Origin: Deltaproteobacteria bacterium
Lineage (GTDB): Bacteria > Myxococcota > UBA727 > JABDBI01
Length of the DNA stretch: 11,811 nucleotides
Assembly: GCA_016764955.1 (NCBI GenBank)
Contig: JAESQZ010000113.1
Location: 1-11,811, forward strand
Direction: 5' to 3'
Shown here: piece after piece, positions 6,342-11,811 of the stretch
Numbering within the stretch: the stretch's first letter is position 1
Layout: each line of letters begins with the position of its first letter
Notes under the pieces: model-generated
What the model was told of the DNA's origin: nothing
The model's input: only the letters and a program-made list of their open reading frames with translations
Databases searched by the model: none
Made by a program: the position numbers and the translations under genes

Positions 6342-7274
6342 CTAGAATATATGGTGCGCTGCAAGCGAGACAGTGCTTAAAAATTGTGGTTTATCTAAGA
6401 CAGCTGGATTTCCAATTAGCCTGAGGTTCCAGTTAAGGGAAAGCCATGAAAGAGCGTGAAAAGCCAATATATTATTGATGTCATAGCTAACTCGGCTAAA
6501 AGAGTTAATGGGTCGAATTACAGGCTCTTGAAGGCCGATCCACGTGAAATCAGCCTCTAAAAGATATGAAAGCTTCTTTTCAAAAAAGAAGGCTTTGAAC
6601 AAGAGTGAAGCACCTGGCCCAAGCTCATAGACGTTAATCAACTGCTCAACTTGTGGGTTAGTGCAAGAGTAGCAAGTGATAACACGTTGATTATCAGCAA
6701 AGTTTTCACGCCCTACTGCTGCGACTTTGAATTCCAAGAACCAATGTTTTTCATCAACAGGCCTTGTGAAAAATCCAGCCCATTGTTCTAAGAATAGCGG
6801 AGCAAAGGCATCGCTTAGGTAAAATTGATTAGTGGGACCAACTTTGTCTATTTGTTTTCCAGTTCTGACGTCATTGATGATATAAGTGGTGCCCTTTTCG
6901 AAGTTTTTGCTAGGCAGTGCAGATGTTCTGAGTTTCAGTGATCCGAAGAAGCCAGTGTTGGGTTTGATGTGATAGAAATATTCGCTTTGGAATTTCAACA
7001 CATCAACATTTTTCACAAAGATTTTGGGTGGGGGAGAGTAATTATAGCCTAAAGACCAACTGATTCGGTTTCGCCACTCATGAGGCATATCTTTATAGTT
7101 AGCTGCAAAGTTAATAGAACCTGCTGGGTTAATAAATGGCGAATTGTTCATACCAATAAAGTTTTCATTGGCGGTCCAAGAGAAATTGAGATTCGCGCCG
7201 CCTTCGAATGTCCAGTTTTTTTCTGCCTGAAGAGCGGTTGGAGCGAGTAGGGCTAGTATTAGTAATAACTTCAT
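6342..7274 (-). CDS. Predicted outer-membrane beta-barrel protein of unknown function
   Basis: 310 residues. It begins with a clear signal peptide, MKLLLILALLAPTALQA, with likely cleavage after A17. The mature protein is rich in alternating aromatic/hydrophobic strands (WTFEGGANLNFSW, INFAANYK, NRISWSLGYNY) and ends in ...AAHHIF; a terminal Phe is the usual recognition signal for Bam-dependent outer-membrane proteins. A CYSC pair in the middle could form a disulfide. The layout recalls the DUF3078-type outer-membrane proteins, but I am not certain of that family. It is the first gene of a minus-strand pair with the DoxX protein. It is divergent from sctU, with 61 bp between the start codons, so the two may share a control region. 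Specific function cannot be assigned. Confidence 0.75.
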   Translation of the reverse strand: MKLLLILALLAPTALQAEKNWTFEGGANLNFSWTANENFIGMNNSPFINPAGSINFAANYKDMPHEWRNRISWSLGYNYSPPPKIFVKNVDVLKFQSEYFYHIKPNTGFFGSLKLRTSALPSKNFEKGTTYIINDVRTGKQIDKVGPTNQFYLSDAFAPLFLEQWAGFFTRPVDEKHWFLEFKVAAVGRENFADNQRVITCYSCTNPQVEQLINVYELGPGASLLFKAFFFEKKLSYLLEADFTWIGLQEPVIRPINSFSRVSYDINNILAFHALSWLSLNWNLRLIGNPAVLDKPQFLSTVSLAAHHIF

Positions 7275-7335
7275 ATTGCGATTAGCCGTGTGGTATTGGC
7301 AATTAGTTCAAAAAACCGTTACGATTCTCATCGTC

Positions 7336-8394
7336 ATGGCAGAGCAGGGCGAAGAGAAAACAGAGGAACCTACCCCTCAGAAATTGAGGAAGGCTCGTGA
7401 AAAGGGGCAAATCTCTAAGAGTCAGGACTTAACTTCTGCCATCATTTTTATCGGCTGCTTGGGTGCTTTGGTTGCAGCGCTCGGGTGGATGGTTCAAAAG
7501 ATCATGACATTAATAATTCTCAGCACAAAGTTGATGCACTCTCCGCATTTAGAAAAAGGCATTCTCGATATTGTGTCTGAGGGCGGCATGACTTGGTTGA
7601 TGGTATCACTTCCGATTGTGCTTACAGCCTTTTTAGGGGGTCTAATCGGCAATTATGCCCAAGTTGGCTTCTTATTCACAATGGAGCCACTTAAGCCGAA
7701 AGCAAACAAAATAAGTCCAATCAACGGCCTCAAGCAGATGTTCAGCATGAAACGCTTCGTTGAGCTGATAAAGCAGGTGGTGAAGTTCGCGATGGTATCA
7801 GCCGTGGTCTATTACTCGATCAAAGGCTCCCTTTTTAACTTGGTTAACATGCAGCGTTTAGGACTAGATGAAGCGCTTCCAATTATTTATGATGTGATCC
7901 GAAATATTTTCTTGAGAGTATCAATTTTGTTTTTTGTGATTGCGATCGCTGATTTCTTTTTTCAGCGCTACAGCTTTAGGAAAAGCATGCGAATGACTAA
8001 GTACGAAGTTAAGCAGGAGTATAAAGAATCAGAAGGTGATCCGCAGTTGAAGTCAGAGCGTAAGCATTTGGCTCAAGAGCTGGTTATGCATGGCAGTCAG
8101 CAGTCAGTTAAAAAAGCGGATGCAGTTATTACGAACCCTAATCACTATGCAGTTGCGATTCGATATAGTTCCGAAGAGCACGGTGCTCCTATTGTGGTGG
8201 CGAAGGGCATGAATAAAAATGCCCAGACCATTAAAGAAATTGCAAAACAGTATGGTGTTCCAATCTTAAGAAATGTTAGCTTGGCACAAGCGCTTCATAA
8301 GCTGGATTTGGATGAAGAGGTCCCGGAAGAGCTTTATGATGCCATCGCGGAAGTATTAAATTTTGTTTACGAGTTGAGGAATAAGAATGGCTGA
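7336..8394 (+). CDS. sctU: Type III secretion export-gate switch protein SctU (FlhB/YscU family)
   Basis: 352 residues, the usual length for SctU. This inner-membrane component of the export gate controls substrate switching by autocleavage. The N-terminal cytoplasmic motif EEPTPQKLRKAREKGQISKS (10-29) is a family hallmark. Four hydrophobic segments follow, at roughly 33-58, 90-115, 140-165 and 190-215. Then comes the linker KQEYKESEGDPQLKSERK and the cytoplasmic domain with the autocleavage site NPNH at 267-270, followed by YAVAIRY, VVAKGMN and VPILRN. The usual site is NPTH, so Thr is replaced by Asn; the cleaved Asn-Pro bond and the His remain. I chose ATG 7336 because MAEQGEEKTEEPT matches family N-termini; the frame extends to a TTG at 7276, adding 20 unlike residues. 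The gene overlaps the next by 8 nt. Flagellar FlhB is an alternative, as the C-terminus (EEVPEELYDAIAEVLNFVY) is FlhB-like; the adjacent SycD-like chaperone favours an injectisome. Confidence 0.9.
   Translation: MAEQGEEKTEEPTPQKLRKAREKGQISKSQDLTSAIIFIGCLGALVAALGWMVQKIMTLIILSTKLMHSPHLEKGILDIVSEGGMTWLMVSLPIVLTAFLGGLIGNYAQVGFLFTMEPLKPKANKISPINGLKQMFSMKRFVELIKQVVKFAMVSAVVYYSIKGSLFNLVNMQRLGLDEALPIIYDVIRNIFLRVSILFFVIAIADFFFQRYSFRKSMRMTKYEVKQEYKESEGDPQLKSERKHLAQELVMHGSQQSVKKADAVITNPNHYAVAIRYSSEEHGAPIVVAKGMNKNAQTIKEIAKQYGVPILRNVSLAQALHKLDLDEEVPEELYDAIAEVLNFVYELRNKNG
8376..8380 (+). promoter_or_regulatory. Shine-Dalgarno of the 134-aa T3SS-linked gene, inside sctU
   Basis: GAGGA lies 6 bp before ATG 8387, within the last codons of sctU. 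It supports translation of this short gene by coupled initiation. Confidence 0.65.
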
Positions 8395-8791
8395 TCGAAT
8401 TCAAGGGGGAGGAACCCCGGGCTTAACACAAGCAACAGATATCGGACCAGCAGACATCGAGCATTTGCAAACGGGCTCTGTAAAACCAGAAGACTTGGTT
8501 CCATCACCTGCGAGTCCGCTTGCTGAGACAAAACAGCTGGTAAGCGTGGGTCAGACAAGTACATCTTCTGATCTTGCTCGGCTCCAGCCGCCCGGAAGTC
8601 AGTTTCCTGGCTCTGTTACAATTAGGCATATTGGTAATCTGCTTGAACGAAATAAACAGCCCGTGACTGAAGAAACAGCGTTTTCTAGCCAAGCTTTGCA
8701 GATAGTCGCAAAGATGGGGGACGTGTTAACGCCAGTTCGGGCAAACTTGCTTCAAGTTCAAAATGCTCTTAGTCAGGGGGTGAGAAGTTGA
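8387..8791 (+). CDS. Small T3SS-linked protein, unrecognised (possible inner-rod or export substrate)
   Basis: 134 residues, not recognised by sequence. The first ~75 residues are low in hydrophobics, rich in Pro, Ser, Thr and Gly (GGGTPGLTQ, VPSPASPLAE, RLQPPGSQFPG) and probably disordered. The C-terminal ~55 residues are predicted by eye to form amphipathic helices (IRHIGNLLERNKQ, SSQALQIVAKMGDVL, PVRANLLQVQNALSQG). A disordered N-terminus with C-terminal helices fits small exported T3SS parts, such as the inner-rod SctI, or a secreted substrate. No signal peptide, membrane segment or Cys is present. The start codon overlaps the sctU stop (ATGGCTGA), and the stop overlaps the TTG start of the TPR gene, so all three are probably made together. 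The gene is convincing from context; the SctI idea rests on size and position only. Confidence 0.75.
   Translation: MADRIQGGGTPGLTQATDIGPADIEHLQTGSVKPEDLVPSPASPLAETKQLVSVGQTSTSSDLARLQPPGSQFPGSVTIRHIGNLLERNKQPVTEETAFSSQALQIVAKMGDVLTPVRANLLQVQNALSQGVRS
8775..8784 (+). promoter_or_regulatory. Strong Shine-Dalgarno supporting the TTG start of the TPR gene
   Basis: AGGGGGTGAG, one mismatch from AGGAGGTGA, ends 3 bp before TTG 8788. The next in-frame Met lies within the first TPR helix, so the TTG start overlapping the upstream stop (TTGA) is preferred. Confidence 0.65.
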
Positions 8792-9189
8792 AGACATTAA
8801 AAGCCTTAAGAGGCTATACAGACGAAGAGCTGCAGACTGTGTCTCAAATTGCTTACTACATGATGATGCAGGGTAAGCTGGAAGACGCAAAAACACTGTT
8901 TGAGGGTCTAGTAGCCATTGATCCAAGCCAAGAGTATTACTTTCGTGCCTTAGGGGTTCTCGCACAAAAGGCAGAAGACAGTAATCTCGCGCTGAGGCAC
9001 TTTGGTTATGCAATTCAGTTAGCACCTGACAAACCTGATGGCTATGTAAACCGGGCAGAGATTTTTATTTATTTGGATGATCAAGATAAAGCGCGGGCAG
9101 ATTTAAAAGATGCTTTGGAAAAGATACAGCGCAATGACCAGATGCTTTCCCAAAAGACTTGGGCTTTATATAGGAGTTTAGGTAAATAA
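8788..9189 (+). CDS. TPR protein resembling SycD/LcrH class II T3SS chaperones
   Basis: 133 residues made almost entirely of TPR helices. Three repeats can be followed: TVSQIAYYMMMQGKLEDAKTLF (about 16-38), YYFRALGVLAQKAEDSNLALRHFGYAIQ (about 50-77) and DGYVNRAEIFIYLDDQDKARADLKDAL (about 83-110). The order, the spacing and the opening GYTDEEL lead-in resemble SycD/LcrH/SicA chaperones, which bind translocator proteins in the cytoplasm before export; those are about 20-35 residues longer. The gene uses a TTG start with a strong Shine-Dalgarno and overlaps the upstream gene by 4 nt. Placement beside sctU supports a T3SS chaperone role. A needle-subunit co-chaperone of the SctG type or a generic TPR protein is the alternative. 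Its partner may be the 134-aa protein upstream or a translocator outside the window. Confidence 0.75.
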   Translation: MKTLKALRGYTDEELQTVSQIAYYMMMQGKLEDAKTLFEGLVAIDPSQEYYFRALGVLAQKAEDSNLALRHFGYAIQLAPDKPDGYVNRAEIFIYLDDQDKARADLKDALEKIQRNDQMLSQKTWALYRSLGK

Positions 9190-9194
9190 AGTGC

Positions 9195-9284
9195 TGTCAT
9201 CCCGGGCTTGACCCGGGATCCAGTCGATTTCCAGAGCTTCCATGAGGAGAGTTGCTGGACCCCGGCTCGGAGGCCGGGGTGACA
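9195..9284. repeat. TGTCA...TGACA double-hairpin repeat, copy 3, GC-rich stem type
   Basis: This 90-bp unit has TGTCA/TGACA ends. Hairpin 1 is ATCCCGGG (9199-9206), loop CTTGA, CCCGGGAT (9212-9219), followed by CCAG. Hairpin 2 is preceded by CTGG and is ACCCCGGC (9259-9266), loop TCGGAG, GCCGGGGT (9273-9280). The termini, the CCAG/CTGG inner marks and the two opposed hairpins match the other two copies, while the stem sequence is different. It starts 5 bp after the TPR gene stop. The strong hairpins could protect or end the T3SS transcript, but no T-run follows, so it is not a typical intrinsic terminator. Confidence 0.85.
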
Positions 9285-9462
9285 GGAGCCGGCGAGCTTT
9301 AAGCCCTCATCACCACTTCGGGCGACTTCCCATTGACACGACTGAAAAATAAGGCAACTGTCCGCTGAAATCTATCCACCCTGAAAAATTCAGTCTGAGC
9401 AGAGGCGACCCTAAACTAGATCATATCCCCCTCTCGCTTATCAGGCTTGTAACGGATAATAT
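9285..9462 (+). other. Intergenic leader of the inositol-phosphate cassette, no gene seen
   Basis: No coding frame or RNA gene was recognised in these 178 bp. A palindrome CTGAAAAATTCAG lies at 9381-9393. A TTGACA at 9333-9338 has no acceptable -10 at 16-18 bp. A weak GGA at 9454-9456 precedes ATG 9463. A promoter for the following cassette is expected here but cannot be placed by eye. Confidence 0.4.
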
Positions 9463-10788
9463 ATGAAATGTGTCATTATTGCGGCCGGTAAGGGGAGCCG
9501 TCTGCAAAGCAAAGCGAGTAGCAAACCCTTACTACCCTTGTTTGGGGTAGCCTTAATTGAACGTGTTATTCGAGAAGCACATCAAGCAGGGATCACAGAA
9601 TTTTGCGTGATTACTGGGCATAGCCAAGAAAATTTGAAATCCTTTTTAGGTCAGTTGGCGGAAAAATTAGACATACCTATTGCCACGATTGAAAATCCAG
9701 ATTGGGCAGAAGCCAAAAATGGCACCTCTGTGCTCAAGGCAAAAACCTTTGTCCAAGACAATCCATTTATTCTTCTCATGGCCGATCATCTTTTCGATGG
9801 TGCGATCGTTAAACGACTCCTCAAAAACTCTCCTTTGCCGGATGAAGTTATTTTAGCCGTCGATACGAATCTCAAAAATCCCCTGATAGATGAAAATGAT
9901 GTGACAAAAGTACAAGTCCAAAGTGGCATTATTGAATCAATCCAAAAGCAGTTGGGCCAATATAACGCCTATGATACAGGGATTTTTCTTTGTTCTCCCA
10001 ATCTATTTTCAGCATTAGAAGAAGCACACAAAAACAATCAGACAGGTTTAACAGATGCTATTTTGCTCTTAGCGCACACCAAAAAGGTCCGTGCTCTCGA
10101 GATTGGAGATAGGTTCTGGATTGATGTAGATGATCCTGTTGCTTTATCAAAGGCTGAGAATGCCCTGACTCAAACGCTGAGCCATAAAACGGCTGACGGT
10201 CCCGTGGCGCGTTACCTCAACCGACCGATATCAATCAAGATCTCAAGGTGGTTGGCTCGCTACCCGATTACACCGAACCAAATATCTATTTTTTCCTTTG
10301 GGCTATCTCTGCTTGCAGCAGGGCTCTTTACATTGGGCAATTATACCATGCTTGCAATTGGTGGCCTCATTGCCCAATTCGCTTCAATCATAGATGGTTG
10401 TGATGGTGAAATAGCACGCTTGAAATACCTGAGCAGTCAATATGGAGGCTGGCTAGATGCAGTATTAGATCGCTACGCCGATGGCTTTTTGTTATTTGGG
10501 TTAACACTTTACGCACAGGCATTCGGTGAATATCAGGGTGCCGCTTTGTGGGCTGGTTTTTTAGCCATCATTGGGTCTTTTGTCCTTAGCTACACCGCCG
10601 ATAAGCATGATCATCTCATGCGTTCAAAAATTCAACAGACTTCTCGCTGGAGAATGGGGCGAGATATTCGTGTTTTCTTAATTGCTTGCATTGCCGTTAT
10701 CAACCAGCCGTTTTTTGGCTTGTGCCTGATCGCTGTTATCATGAATATTGAAGTCGTTCGACGTCTTTGGGCGTGCAAAGATGGGTAA
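9463..10788 (+). CDS. Nucleotidyltransferase/CDP-alcohol phosphotransferase fusion, IPCT/DIPPS-like
   Basis: 441 residues in two enzyme domains. The N-terminal domain (about 1-235) is a nucleotidyltransferase fold: MKCVIIAAGKGSRL holds the nucleotide-binding loop, and KPLLPLFG and LMADH (D108) hold substrate and metal positions. The C-terminal domain (about 240-440) is a CDP-alcohol phosphotransferase with several membrane helices and the full signature D314-G-x2-A-R319, x8, G328, x3, D332, x3, D336. The same order occurs in the bifunctional CTP:inositol-1-phosphate cytidylyltransferase/di-myo-inositol-phosphate-phosphate synthase of hyperthermophiles, where the first domain makes CDP-inositol and the second joins it to inositol phosphate. 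The downstream kinase resembles myo-inositol kinases, which supports an inositol substrate. A lipid acceptor, or another alcohol such as choline or glycerol, cannot be excluded. The product of the C-terminal domain is membrane-associated by topology. The stop overlaps the next gene by 8 nt. Confidence 0.85.
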   Translation: MKCVIIAAGKGSRLQSKASSKPLLPLFGVALIERVIREAHQAGITEFCVITGHSQENLKSFLGQLAEKLDIPIATIENPDWAEAKNGTSVLKAKTFVQDNPFILLMADHLFDGAIVKRLLKNSPLPDEVILAVDTNLKNPLIDENDVTKVQVQSGIIESIQKQLGQYNAYDTGIFLCSPNLFSALEEAHKNNQTGLTDAILLLAHTKKVRALEIGDRFWIDVDDPVALSKAENALTQTLSHKTADGPVARYLNRPISIKISRWLARYPITPNQISIFSFGLSLLAAGLFTLGNYTMLAIGGLIAQFASIIDGCDGEIARLKYLSSQYGGWLDAVLDRYADGFLLFGLTLYAQAFGEYQGAALWAGFLAIIGSFVLSYTADKHDHLMRSKIQQTSRWRMGRDIRVFLIACIAVINQPFFGLCLIAVIMNIEVVRRLWACKDG

Positions 10789-11368
10789 GATTGAGCTGGC
10801 CAAACAAGCTATCAGAAAAATAATTTCTAATTCTAGCGTAGAGGAAGATCCGATCCACGCTGAAAACACCTTAACTTGGCTGTTAAAGCTAGACCCAGCA
10901 GCTGGTGAAGCCTTGCAAATTGCAGCTCTTGCCCATGACATCGATCGGGCTTGTCCTGAGACGAAAACTCGACGTCAAGACTATGCCGATTATGATGCGT
11001 TTAAAGCAGAACACGCCAAAAATGGCGCTCGAATCGTCAGAAAAATTTTGGAAGACCATGCTGTTTCCCCCGAAATCACCGACAAAGCCTGCGCTTTGAT
11101 CATTCTGCATGAAGTCGGTGGGAACCCAGAGGCAGACCTTTTAAAAAACGCTGATAGCATCTCTTACTTCGATCATAACTTGCCGTTTTATTTCGACCGG
11201 GAAGGCTACGTGGAAACAAAAAGACGCTGTATATGGGGATATCAGCGCTTGTCGAATAAAATGCAAACCCTGCTGGCAACGTTTAGGTACGAGAACCAAG
11301 AGCTCACTAAAATCATACAAGAGGTGATTGTCGAATCGGGTCAACAAAACGGGGGCACCTGCATTTGA
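10781..11368 (+). CDS. HD-domain protein (DUF4202-like), putative phosphohydrolase
   Basis: 195 residues from ATG 10781, which overlaps the upstream stop (ATGGGTAA). A longer frame from TTG 10748 would add 11 residues and is less likely. HD-type metal residues can be followed: H26 in DPIHAENTLTW, H52-D53 in ALAHDIDRA, H110 in ILHEVGG and D125 in KNADSISYFDHN. HD proteins are usually metal-dependent phosphohydrolases acting on nucleotides or phosphate esters. The DPxH..NT.W opening and the ADSISYF ending recall DUF4202; this is recalled, not checked. It sits between the IPCT/DIPPS-like enzyme and the PfkB kinase with overlaps on both sides, so a substrate or product of the same inositol-phosphate route is a reasonable guess. 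No signal peptide or membrane segment is present, so it is cytoplasmic. Confidence 0.8.
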   Translation: MGKIELAKQAIRKIISNSSVEEDPIHAENTLTWLLKLDPAAGEALQIAALAHDIDRACPETKTRRQDYADYDAFKAEHAKNGARIVRKILEDHAVSPEITDKACALIILHEVGGNPEADLLKNADSISYFDHNLPFYFDREGYVETKRRCIWGYQRLSNKMQTLLATFRYENQELTKIIQEVIVESGQQNGGTCI

Positions 11369-11811
11369 GTCATTTGAATTTCAGTGCCACAGATATTCTC
11401 ATTGTAGGGAATCCCACCCATGATGTTATCGTACAGAAAGATGGATCGAGATATGAAGGACTTGGAGGAGCCGTATCTTACGCAACTTCAGTTATTAAAG
11501 GATTAAAACAAAACTTTCGCGCTGTGACTAAAGTAGGCGGTGATTTTAAATATTTGGATCAATGTTCTTTTGCGCCCGAGAAGATTGTGAATTTCCAAAC
11601 AACCTGTTTTATCAATCATGATCTACAAAACGGACGGGTTTTTTCAGTCCCAGCGCAATGTTCGCCTATTTTTCCAGACGATATCTATCATCGGGCACAT
11701 ATTGCGCTGGCATGCGGTGTTATAGGTGAAGTACTGGCAGAAACCCTTGCGCGTCTTCGGCAGCAGAGTAAGATTCTAATAGGCGATATTCAAGGATTAA
11801 TTCGAAGATTA
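11365..11811 (+). CDS. PfkB-family sugar kinase, myo-inositol-kinase-like N-terminus (partial, cut by window end)
   Basis: 149 codons are visible from TTG 11365 and the frame is open at the window edge. The start overlaps the preceding stop (TTGA), with GGGGG at 11351-11355 as a possible Shine-Dalgarno; another TTG at 11374 is the alternative. The N-terminus ILIVGNPTHDVIV, then the GLGGAVSYA segment (about 33-41), fits the ribokinase/PfkB fold, where GG lies in the substrate-binding region. The GN..HDV..GGA.S pattern is close to what I recall of myo-inositol kinases (plant MIK type) rather than ribokinase or fructokinase. The ATP-binding GAGD motif, expected near the C-terminus, lies beyond the window. 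In context the kinase would supply inositol phosphate to the cytidylyltransferase domain two genes upstream. The family is well supported; the substrate is inferred. Confidence 0.8.
   Translation, partial: MSHLNFSATDILIVGNPTHDVIVQKDGSRYEGLGGAVSYATSVIKGLKQNFRAVTKVGGDFKYLDQCSFAPEKIVNFQTTCFINHDLQNGRVFSVPAQCSPIFPDDIYHRAHIALACGVIGEVLAETLARLRQQSKILIGDIQGLIRRL

Noticed and set aside
7296..7325. Possible sctU promoter TTGGCA / TACGAT with 18-bp spacing
   Set aside because: The -10 is weak and the predicted start would leave almost no leader before ATG 7336, so I did not call it.
7276..7335. TTG start giving a 20-residue extension of SctU
   Set aside because: The extension is unlike the family, and MAEQGEEKTEEPT from ATG 7336 fits it well.
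9199..9280. GC-rich hairpins after the TPR gene as intrinsic terminators
   Set aside because: Neither hairpin is followed by a T-run, and both are part of a dispersed repeat unit.
9333..9338. Consensus TTGACA -35 box upstream of the inositol cassette
   Set aside because: No acceptable -10 follows at 16-18 bp.
10748..10780. TTG start extending the HD protein by 11 residues
   Set aside because: ATG 10781 overlapping the upstream stop is more typical, and the extra residues lie within the upstream coding region.

Overview
The window looks like chromosomal DNA from a Gram-negative (diderm) bacterium. It encodes a type III secretion export-gate protein, a signal-peptide-bearing beta-rich protein ending in Phe (typical of outer-membrane barrels), a prolipoprotein diacylglyceryl transferase and a DksA-type RNA polymerase cofactor. 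Dispersed TGTCA...TGACA double-hairpin repeats with inner stems such as ATGCCAGC/GCTGGCAT and ATCCCGGG/CCCGGGAT resemble small repeats common in Pseudomonadota and the former Deltaproteobacteria. The Lgt variant with a GCCYG-type signature also fits the deltaproteobacterial side. I cannot fix the phylum from the sequence alone. No rRNA, tRNA, CRISPR array or transposase was seen.

Layout. (1) 2-327: a very long inverted repeat with 85-bp arms, 84/85 identical, without convincing coding content; a MITE-like element or a structured-RNA locus. (2) 372-4851, minus strand: dusB, then a DksA-like protein with a degraded zinc finger (8-bp gap), then a double-hairpin repeat, then a 983-residue protein with two phospholipase D motifs. 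(3) 4852-4991: divergent intergenic region holding a second double-hairpin repeat and a good candidate lgt promoter. (4) 4992-5876, plus strand: lgt, overlapping tail to tail by 34 bp with a minus-strand pair (beta-barrel candidate, then a DoxX-family membrane protein; 5843-7274). (5) 7336-9189, plus strand: a tightly overlapping trio of sctU (FlhB/YscU family), an unrecognised 134-aa protein and a SycD/LcrH-like TPR chaperone, i.e. a fragment of an injectisome locus. A third double-hairpin repeat follows. (6) 9463 to the window end, plus strand: an overlapping three-gene cassette of a nucleotidyltransferase/CDP-alcohol phosphotransferase fusion resembling the bifunctional IPCT/DIPPS enzyme of inositol-phosphate metabolism, an HD-domain protein, and a PfkB-family kinase (cut by the window end) whose N-terminus resembles myo-inositol kinases.

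How the parts fit. The T3SS trio shares start/stop overlaps and good Shine-Dalgarno sites, so it is almost certainly co-translated: membrane gate, a small possible export substrate, and a chaperone. The last cassette suggests a route myo-inositol -> inositol phosphate (PfkB kinase) -> CDP-inositol (cytidylyltransferase domain) -> inositol phosphodiester (CDP-alcohol phosphotransferase domain), with an HD phosphohydrolase-like protein between. This cassette and the large PLD protein are the most interesting parts.
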